A stretch of DNA of 6,633 nucleotides from Thermoplasmatota archaeon (GTDB lineage Archaea > Thermoplasmatota > E2 > DHVEG-1): assembly GCA_018824925.1 (NCBI GenBank), contig JAHJFH010000373.1, positions 1-6,633 on the forward strand. Direction: 5' to 3'. The position numbers and the translations under genes were made by a program. The notes below the pieces were generated by a model. That model was not told where the DNA came from. It was given only the letters and a program-made list of their open reading frames with translations, and ran no database searches. This document shows positions 1 through 5,116 of this stretch, piece by piece (position 1 is the stretch's first letter; every line of letters begins with the position of its first letter).

Positions 1-1177
1 CCGATCTTACTATCATATTGTCATAGGAATAACTCCCATAAAGCCCTGTGTGACACGATGTAATCTCAATAGTAGAAACATGATTTTCCCCTTTTGCCCA
101 CCAGAAACGAAGGCCATAACGAAATCCCGATATCACTATATTTGACAATGTATTTGCTGTTGTTTCTATATTAATCCCAACACCTTTTTTAGCTAAGTCA
201 GAACCAATAACCGAAAAATTTTGTAGTATACAATGTGGTTGTAATATCGTTATTACCGCTTCATCATAGCCCAGATTATTTGGAGCGATAAGTTGTGTGG
301 TTTCACTACCAGCACCTATTACTGTAACTGTTTTATTAATCAGTATCGTCTCAGAGTATGTACCTGATCCAAGAAAAATAGTCCCTTTATTTTGTACAGC
401 ATCTACGCCTATTTTTAAGGATGAAAAATAATCGATACCCCATCCCTCCGTCATCATATCATATGAGTCGTCAATATAGACAATAGGTAGTTGTTGTCGA
501 TTTGTTAAGGGATGCCAATCACCATCTGTGGATAATAATCCATCAGTAAAGGGTATTTGTGTATCACCAATTCCATCATTATTACTATCAAACCCGAGAT
601 AATCATGCCAATAATTTCCCCCATAATAGTGGCCTCCAATAATACTCAACCCGCCCTGTTGACTAATATTAAAAATCGCAAAACCCGATCCATTTACATT
701 AACATTATTTGAAAAATAATTATCATAAATAAGATTATTTTCAGTTTTATCAGCAAGAGTAATACCAATAGAATTATTGACAATATAGTTAGAGTAAATC
801 GTACAGTTATTGCCATGTAATTCAATACCAATACTGCCATTTGTTATTTGAAAGCCCGTCACGGTAACATTATCAGCAAAAATAGAAATAACAGGTACAT
901 TCGTACTCTCTGCTGAAATACTAACCGAGGAATCTAAGCCAATAAACTGCAAAGATTTGGTGATATTTATTGATTCAAAATACTGACCGGACCGCACTTT
1001 AATTATATCACCAGAATGCGCAGCAGTTAATGCCTGATGTATCTTTAAATAGTCAGCTCCTCCTGAAACATCAACTATCAATATCGAAGACCCCTGAGAA
1101 TCTGTAAAACATCCACTAAACGCACTCATACTAACAAGTACGATAATAAGTAGAGATACTGGTTTATTTATCGAAAT
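1..1177 (-). CDS. NosD-like beta-helix surface lipoprotein (C-terminus outside window)
   Basis: My translation of the minus strand is open from 1177 to the left edge (392 codons). Numbered from an ATT codon at 1177, residues 1-22 form a lipoprotein signal: K5, a hydrophobic stretch 7-20, then lipobox FSGC with C23. Residues ~33-230 are a right-handed parallel beta-helix with NosD-type turns (N-S-I-G-I at ~113 and ~134), closing with GNYWHDYLG (187-195) and DSNNDGIGDT (197-206), a hallmark of archaeal NosD/pectin-lyase-fold surface proteins. A second copy of the helix entry begins at ~232: GTIFLGSGTY (~264) parallels GDIIKVRSGQY (~56). At least nine N-X-S/T sequons are visible (N71, 103, 113, 124, 134, 162, 170, 281, 320), which suits an exported glycoprotein. 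The likely role is an envelope-anchored, carbohydrate-binding or structural protein; the ligand is unknown. No ATG, GTG or TTG precedes the signal segment; the first ATG (1127-1129) would remove most of it. ATT at 1175-1177 is chosen because GGTG lies 5 nt upstream. A one-base indel is the alternative. Confidence 0.8.
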   Translation of the reverse strand, partial: MSINKPVSLLIIVLVSMSAFSGCFTDSQGSSILIVDVSGGADYLKIHQALTAAHSGDIIKVRSGQYFESINITKSLQFIGLDSSVSISAESTNVPVISIFADNVTVTGFQITNGSIGIELHGNNCTIYSNYIVNNSIGITLADKTENNLIYDNYFSNNVNVNGSGFAIFNISQQGGLSIIGGHYYGGNYWHDYLGFDSNNDGIGDTQIPFTDGLLSTDGDWHPLTNRQQLPIVYIDDSYDMMTEGWGIDYFSSLKIGVDAVQNKGTIFLGSGTYSETILINKTVTVIGAGSETTQLIAPNNLGYDEAVITILQPHCILQNFSVIGSDLAKKGVGINIETTANTLSNIVISGFRYGLRFWWAKGENHVSTIEITSCHTGLYGSYSYDNMIVRS

Positions 1178-1180
1178 GAT

Positions 1181-1186
1181 ATCACC
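1181..1186 (-). promoter_or_regulatory. Shine-Dalgarno site GGTGAT for the beta-helix lipoprotein
   Basis: Read on the minus strand this is GGTGAT, complementary to the usual archaeal 16S 3' end. GGTG ends 5 nt before the ATT at 1177, exactly the spacing seen before the ATG at 4905 (GGAGGTG, 5 nt). This site is the main argument for the ATT start. It also overlaps an out-of-frame ATG (1186-1188) that opens only six codons. Confidence 0.45.
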
Positions 1187-1222
1187 ATTTAAGATTTATT
1201 TAGAAAATGTATTGTAATCCCT

Positions 1223-1236
1223 TATAAAAATATGTA
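1223..1236 (-). promoter_or_regulatory. Putative TATA box for the beta-helix lipoprotein
   Basis: The minus strand reads TACATATTTTTATAAG across 1221-1236, an AT-rich TATA-like element. With the usual archaeal distance of ~25 nt to the start site, transcription would begin near 1200-1203. That gives a leader of ~23-26 nt containing the GGTGAT site. A second copy of the core lies 27 bp further upstream. AT richness makes chance matches easy, so support is moderate. Confidence 0.35.
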
Positions 1237-1263
1237 GATGTCCTGTCTTGATAAAAATATGTA
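1224..1263. repeat. Pair of 13-bp direct repeats ATAAAAATATGTA
   Basis: The plus strand has identical 13-mers ATAAAAATATGTA at 1224-1236 and 1251-1263, offset by 27 bp with 14 bp between them. They sit in the presumed promoter of the lipoprotein, one overlapping the proposed TATA box. They could be a tandem regulator site, a duplicated core promoter, or drift in AT-rich DNA. Confidence 0.6.
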
Positions 1264-1430
1264 AGAAATAAATTCAATTTAACCTTATTATCCAGTATGG
1301 TAGTGTTCTAATTATAAAAAGTGGGAAAACCATAAATAGAACATAACACCTATGAAAACTATTGTGATGAACGAACCTTTTCTGAGCCGTATGGCAATGA
1401 TGACGATCTTGAGTACTGATTAATAATAAA

Positions 1431-1871
1431 CTAGATAAAATCACCTAGATGCTGAGCAATTCTCTCAAGAAACTCTTTATCTTCATCAATAAATGCATCT
1501 AGACGATCTGAATCAATATCAATCTCTCCAACAACGGAGTTATTTTTCCAAATTGGGACCACTATTTCGGAACGAGTTGATAAAAAACAAGCAAGATACC
1601 TGGAATCCTTTTTTACATCCTCAACAACTTCTGTTTTCCCTGTTTTGGCAGCTGCGCCACAAACACCCATACCAATTGGAATACGTATATGTTCAGTAGC
1701 CTGTTGACCCTTCCACGGCCCAAGTACTAACTCATCACCGTCTACCAAGTATATACCCACCCAACTATACGCTGAAAAAGTCGAATATAAAAAATGTACC
1801 ACAGACTCTAATACATTTTTTTTTGATGTAATAATTTCGTATATACAACCCCACGCTTTCTCATAATCCAT
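1431..1871 (-). CDS. GAF-domain protein, free methionine-(R)-sulfoxide reductase type
   Basis: The product has 146 residues and is a single GAF domain, the usual size for fRMsr (E. coli MsrC/YebR family). That enzyme reduces free methionine-R-sulfoxide in the cytoplasm using a Cys disulfide relay. Family landmarks are WVGIYL (37-42), LVLGPWKG (48-55), IPIGMGVCG (64-72), EDV (84-86), YLACFLSTRSEIVVPI (92-107) and GEIDIDS (115-121). C71 (GVCG) and C95 (LAC) match two of the three catalytic-region cysteines. The third, found in classical enzymes in a PAC-x-RIP context, is replaced here by Q-A-T-E-H-I around residues 57-62. It could therefore work with a two-Cys mechanism or be a ligand-binding GAF sensor. 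There is no signal peptide or membrane segment. The ATG at 1869-1871 follows GGGG with 7 nt spacing. The gene starts 21 bp after the EndoQ stop and is probably the last of the operon; it ends with TAG. Confidence 0.85.
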   Translation of the reverse strand: MDYEKAWGCIYEIITSKKNVLESVVHFLYSTFSAYSWVGIYLVDGDELVLGPWKGQQATEHIRIPIGMGVCGAAAKTGKTEVVEDVKKDSRYLACFLSTRSEIVVPIWKNNSVVGEIDIDSDRLDAFIDEDKEFLERIAQHLGDFI

Positions 1872-1892
1872 ACGAATTCCCCAAAACTATTA

Positions 1893-3125
1893 TTAGGTAT
1901 AATCGTAGAGTGAGGTTTGTGAATCCCGTGGGCCAAGTGATACCGTCAGTATCGCATCATTACCTGGAAGTTCAATCTGGCCATATTCACCTCCACCCCC
2001 AGGAATGATGATAACACGTTGTTCACGAAATGCCTGTATCGCTTCCGCAACCGCAGGAGTAGTTACTCGCATGAGCTCATAAATCGGTACATTCAACATA
2101 ACCTCAATTTCGTTAGAAAATGCTCTTATCAATTCATCCCACCGTTTAGTTACCGTCTGAGAAAATGGTGTGCGAATACCAGCAGCTTTTGCGATTATTT
2201 CAGCTAATGGAATAATATGTACATAGGAAGGTCGATGAGAGGGGCGCTGTGGTTGAATGTAGGTCGCAAGTTCGGATATTCGATCCTTTACCCCTTTTTT
2301 AATTTGTTTACCACATCGACATTTCCATCGTCGTTTCTTTGCCTCGTCATATGTATAATGGGTGTGACATGAAAAACAAGCTGATTCGTTATACTTTCCC
2401 TCCTCTGGATGAAAACCAGCATTTAACACAGGCCCATTACCTTTTTTCCTTAAAATTGCATTACGAATTTCTTGATAGATTGGTTGCTTAACCTCAAACT
2501 GTGTAAATTCCCGTGCAAGTCGTACTGGATGTGGAGAGTGACTATCTGAATTTGATAGAAAGGTTAATCGTTGTAACTCTTTAATACGATCTGCATAATC
2601 TGAATCAGCGCTTAATCCTAATTCGACAAAAGATATATACTCCGCTAGTTCACCATAACACTCATTAAGCGATGTATAATAAGCATATAACGAGGTCCAT
2701 GGTGTAAATGCATGAGCCGGGCCTATAAGGGCATCCACCCCCTTTGCAATTGCTGCGATATCCTCACCACGTAATGCAATATTGGGTCTACCATCTGTAT
2801 CTAAATTTTTTGAGCGAGATCGTATCTGTTCTCGAAATGATTCAGCTGCGGATAGACTAGGAAAATAGATCAAATGATGAACACGTTGTTGATCCTCTAC
2901 TTCAACACTTAAAATAAATCGTGTTTCACCAAGAACAAAGGTCCCTTCATCAATTTGTATACATTTCCGTATTTCTTTCATCCATTCCTTATGAAGACAA
3001 TCACCGGTAGCCATAATCTTAATACCTTTTCGAGGTGCCCAATACGCAATCCTCTCAAGAGTCATCTCTTTACTCGTAGCCCCCGAATAACGAGAATGTA
3101 TATGTAAATCAGCATTCACAATCAT
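1893..3125 (-). CDS. endoQ: Endonuclease Q (PHP-domain DNA repair nuclease)
   Basis: The product has 410 residues, close to known EndoQ proteins. EndoQ nicks DNA 5' of uracil, hypoxanthine, xanthine and abasic sites. The N-terminal PHP domain (1-~225) opens with NADLHIHSRYSG (H8, H10) and shows TGDCLH (D42, H45), SVEVE (E75, E77), GPAHAF (H138) and SNSDSHSPHP (D194, H196), the expected metal-binding set. A zinc ribbon follows at ~246-272: C250-x2-C253 and C269-x-C271. Helical DNA-binding segments come next (~300-370, including AEIIAKAAGI and VTTPAVAEAI), then the glycine-rich IIPGGGGEYG (373-382) typical of the family. The last residues QTSLYDYT fit a PIP box (Q403, L406, Y409), as reported for archaeal EndoQ binding to PCNA. 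The ATG at 3125 is chosen because the family begins at this motif; the open frame reaches 3467 only by overlapping the preceding gene. The start lies 19 bp after that gene's stop, with no strong SD (GAGCTGA at most). Confidence 0.93.
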   Translation of the reverse strand: MIVNADLHIHSRYSGATSKEMTLERIAYWAPRKGIKIMATGDCLHKEWMKEIRKCIQIDEGTFVLGETRFILSVEVEDQQRVHHLIYFPSLSAAESFREQIRSRSKNLDTDGRPNIALRGEDIAAIAKGVDALIGPAHAFTPWTSLYAYYTSLNECYGELAEYISFVELGLSADSDYADRIKELQRLTFLSNSDSHSPHPVRLAREFTQFEVKQPIYQEIRNAILRKKGNGPVLNAGFHPEEGKYNESACFSCHTHYTYDEAKKRRWKCRCGKQIKKGVKDRISELATYIQPQRPSHRPSYVHIIPLAEIIAKAAGIRTPFSQTVTKRWDELIRAFSNEIEVMLNVPIYELMRVTTPAVAEAIQAFREQRVIIIPGGGGEYGQIELPGNDAILTVSLGPRDSQTSLYDYT

Positions 3126-3144
3126 TATAGTCAGCTCAAAATAA

Positions 3145-4905
3145 TTAGATATCATCTGATGGTGGTTCAACCGGTCCATCATCTTTCTTTTCTTTTTGCT
3201 TCTGGGTTGCTTGATCCTTTTTTTCAAGGGGTGCAAGAACATCATCAATTGTTTTTTCCTTGAAAAAAGTGGTTCTTGCTGACATCTCAAAGAGCCCTGC
3301 AATAAGTAAAAAAATCCCAGAAATGAGCAGCAACATTCCTCCGTGACCAAGGCCCCATCGAACCGTAGCACTAGCTGTCGTATCTCCGGATATAAAAGAA
3401 TATGATGATTCGCCACCCCATGGGGAACCAGCCATCGCGGAAAATATGTTTGATATCTCAGGTGCATCAGTTGGGGTTAATTCTGAGAAATTTACTACCG
3501 ATCCAATAAACATAAACACAATCAGAATGATAATAATGGGAATAAGCAACCGTATCCCTTTTCCGATAAATTTTTTTCCCAATTTTCGGCTTGTAGTCAC
3601 GCCAAGGGTACCAAGTAAAAGAAACACTAAACTTACTACGATTAACAGCGAAAAAGGTAAGATAAATACACTAATTGGAGTAATACCCATTTCAGGATCA
3701 AGCAGATTTACTTCAACTCCATTCATTCCATCAATTGAAATTAAGTCAACAAATCCTCCGGTGACTTGCCCCGGTGCATTAATATCAGCTGAGACAACAT
3801 ACCATTGACTCATCAAAGCTCCAATAGCAATTATAATTCCTATAATACACAATATATTCCCGATGCTTTTCTTATTCAAACCATCGATATACAACAGCGA
3901 TATTTTACGGGGTCCTAAACCATAATTAATATAACGTTGATAGATTCGTATTACAAGAATTACTACTGTTAAGATCGTCAGAAGTAAGAAAATCCAGAGA
4001 AAATTTGTTAAAAGCCATTCGACAAGAAAAATGGTATCATCAGCAGGAGTAAGTGCTGCACCCCATACCAATGGTGCACTCCACATCTCACCATCAGCAC
4101 GATATATCGGACCAAAGGGGCCTGCTTTCCCACGCAGCTCATCTTCTAACCCCCCATAATATCCCCAATAACCAGAAAAATCAAGCCATTTTTGATTTGT
4201 TAACTCCACCATACTATACTCATTATTTTCTAAGCGACGACCATTCGAACCGACAACATCATTTGAAATCCCAAATTTCCCTGAAAACGAACGTAGATAA
4301 TTCGCATGCGTCCCCTGAGCAACATAGACAACAATATGATCACCCTCTCGTTCAACTTGCTCCCAAGTTGCTCGCTGACCACCGAGATGTTGACTATACA
4401 TTACCTCAATAGGCTCATTGTTCTCTAAAACAACCTGAACAACCTCCCAATCACCCTCATGAATATTTAAAGTACCCTTATTAAAAACATAAAACATCCA
4501 ATAGTGCAATATCTTTATATCAGCCTCTTGAGACACATTGCCATATATTGTGTACCCCTTTGAAGCAACCTGGGCTTGATAATGCGCAATAATCCCATTA
4601 TCAAGAATCGTCCCCATCTTATTATCAAGATACCAATCACTTGTAATATTTGAAGTAGCTAAATCATCAAAGGACGGAGAATTGGTAATAATTATTGAAC
4701 CCTCATCTGTATAATCATACAATGCTGAATTTTCAATAAAAAATTCTACATCAACAGGATAACAACACTCACCGGCTGTAAACTGAAAAACCGGGGCATA
4801 TTGATTCAATAAATCACTATTTGCTGCCTGACAACAAGACACACCTGCAAACATCAGCATTAAAAAAATAATTCCACCAAATCGCACGTTAATTATACTC
4901 CTCAT
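3145..4905 (-). CDS. Membrane protein with extracellular Vps62-like domain
   Basis: The product has 586 residues. A Sec-type signal peptide occupies ~1-27 (hydrophobic 10-22, likely cleavage near CQA-AN). Residues ~33-280 resemble the Vps62-related domain (Pfam Vps62 type). Landmarks are YAPVF (36-40), GECCYPVDVEFF (45-56), HYWMFYVFNKG (134-144), HEGDWEVVQV (149-158), YSQHLGGQRATW (170-181) and VVYVAQGTHANY (192-203). Five membrane segments follow at ~292-319, 349-370, 409-434, 451-471 and 519-541. The basic loops 320-347 and 437-450 and the charged tail 542-586 (K/E/D/Q-rich) would be cytoplasmic, putting the Vps62 domain and two ~40-residue loops outside. The biochemical role of prokaryotic Vps62-like domains is unknown to me; the conserved H/E/D cluster suggests metal binding. 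The start is firm: GGAGGTG 5 nt before ATG. It appears to be first in an operon with EndoQ and the GAF protein. Homology confidence is moderate to high; function is open. Confidence 0.85.
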   Translation of the reverse strand: MRSIINVRFGGIIFLMLMFAGVSCCQAANSDLLNQYAPVFQFTAGECCYPVDVEFFIENSALYDYTDEGSIIITNSPSFDDLATSNITSDWYLDNKMGTILDNGIIAHYQAQVASKGYTIYGNVSQEADIKILHYWMFYVFNKGTLNIHEGDWEVVQVVLENNEPIEVMYSQHLGGQRATWEQVEREGDHIVVYVAQGTHANYLRSFSGKFGISNDVVGSNGRRLENNEYSMVELTNQKWLDFSGYWGYYGGLEDELRGKAGPFGPIYRADGEMWSAPLVWGAALTPADDTIFLVEWLLTNFLWIFLLLTILTVVILVIRIYQRYINYGLGPRKISLLYIDGLNKKSIGNILCIIGIIIAIGALMSQWYVVSADINAPGQVTGGFVDLISIDGMNGVEVNLLDPEMGITPISVFILPFSLLIVVSLVFLLLGTLGVTTSRKLGKKFIGKGIRLLIPIIIILIVFMFIGSVVNFSELTPTDAPEISNIFSAMAGSPWGGESSYSFISGDTTASATVRWGLGHGGMLLLISGIFLLIAGLFEMSARTTFFKEKTIDDVLAPLEKKDQATQKQKEKKDDGPVEPPSDDI

Positions 4906-4910
4906 ACATG

Positions 4911-4917
4911 CACCTCC
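4911..4917 (-). promoter_or_regulatory. Strong Shine-Dalgarno GGAGGTG
   Basis: On the minus strand GGAGGTG ends 5 nt before the ATG at 4905. It is the best ribosome-binding site in the window, fixes the start of the Vps62-like membrane protein, and gives a local reference for SD spacing. An out-of-frame ATG lies between the SD and the start but reads into nothing useful. Confidence 0.85.
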
Positions 4918-4932
4918 ACAAATACCAAATCA

Positions 4933-4948
4933 ACATATCCCCATATGT
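4933..4948. repeat. Inverted repeat ACATAT-CCCC-ATATGT
   Basis: Six-base arms ACATAT and ATATGT are separated by CCCC. The repeat lies 27 bp upstream of the Vps62-like gene's ATG, where an operator or the start-site region would be. It could be a two-fold protein-binding site or a small leader hairpin. Short AT-rich arms make chance occurrence plausible. Confidence 0.4.
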
Positions 4949-4977
4949 ACTTTATCCTTATTTCCTCACCAATAATG

Positions 4978-4993
4978 CTTTAAATACATATAG
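4978..4993. promoter_or_regulatory. Putative archaeal TATA element in the divergent promoter region
   Basis: The plus strand reads CTTTAAATACATATAG, containing TTTAAATA, close to the archaeal TATA-box consensus. For gyrB it would put the start site near 5005-5010 and give a ~110-nt leader that includes the palindrome at 5074. The stretch is also AT-rich on the minus strand and could serve the Vps62 operon, with a leader of about 55 nt. A weaker ATAAAAAA (5030-5037) is an alternative for gyrB. Confidence 0.4.
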
Positions 4994-5073
4994 TAACGTT
5001 TATTAGTCCTTACTCCATATGCTTACCAGATAAAAAACCTTATTATGATGGGATAGCAAAAACATACCATTTC

Positions 5074-5088
5074 CACTAATCATTAGTG
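5074..5088. repeat. Perfect palindrome CACTAAT-C-ATTAGTG upstream of gyrB
   Basis: Two 7-base arms flank a single C. After one mismatched pair the symmetry resumes with TT and AA outside (5071-5091). The centre lies 35 bp before the gyrB ATG. This is the strongest short inverted repeat I found in the intergenic DNA and is a candidate operator for a dimeric regulator. A hairpin is unlikely with a 1-nt loop. Confidence 0.55.
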
Positions 5089-5103
5089 TAATCGTTCTAA
5101 ACC

Positions 5104-5109
5104 AGAGGT
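5104..5109 (+). promoter_or_regulatory. Shine-Dalgarno AGAGGT of gyrB
   Basis: AGAGGT ends 7 nt before the ATG at 5117, matches the GGAGGT core in five of six bases, and supports that start codon. Confidence 0.6.
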
Positions 5110-5116
5110 CTATACC

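Larger units (their letters stand above)
1178..1430. other. Intergenic region between lipoprotein and GAF gene
   Basis: This 253-bp AT-rich gap contains no convincing gene. It holds the putative lipoprotein promoter and a 13-bp direct repeat (1224-1263). On the minus strand there are T-runs at 1316-1320 and 1326-1329, about 100 nt past the GAF stop codon, which could serve as a U-rich archaeal terminator; no strong stem-loop was found. A 35-codon minus frame without a proper start (1312-1419) would encode a strongly hydrophobic peptide. On the opposite strand there is a 23-codon ATG reading frame (1352-1423) with no recognisable Shine-Dalgarno sequence. Neither is recognisable. Confidence 0.6.

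Noticed and set aside
1281..1291. 11-mer AACCTTATTAT shared with 5036-5046
   Set aside because: Matches of this length are expected by chance in several kb of AT-rich DNA, and the contexts differ.
1296..1334. TATGGT / ACCATA inverted repeat as a terminator stem
   Set aside because: Arms of 6 bp with a 27-nt loop are too weak to support a hairpin terminator.
1359..1433. Read-through of the GAF gene's TAG as pyrrolysine
   Set aside because: The frame continues 23 codons to another TAG, but the extension is serine-rich without any domain, and the GAF domain is already full length.
3126..3467. N-terminal extension of EndoQ by 114 residues
   Set aside because: The frame is open up to 3467, but that part lies inside the preceding gene in another frame, is low-complexity K/R/H-rich, and the EndoQ family begins at the MIVNADLHIH motif.
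3446..3808. 120-codon plus-strand reading frame antisense to the membrane part
   Set aside because: It is a mirror of a transmembrane-coding region with no recognisable motif or SD.
4053..4412. 119-codon plus-strand reading frame antisense to the Vps62 domain
   Set aside because: The His/Gln/Ser-rich composition has no domain and mirrors the conserved Vps62-like coding sequence on the other strand.
4830..4836. Lipobox in the Vps62-like protein (GVSC, C24)
   Set aside because: The -3 position is Gly rather than L/V/I, and a signal-peptidase I site after CQA fits as well.
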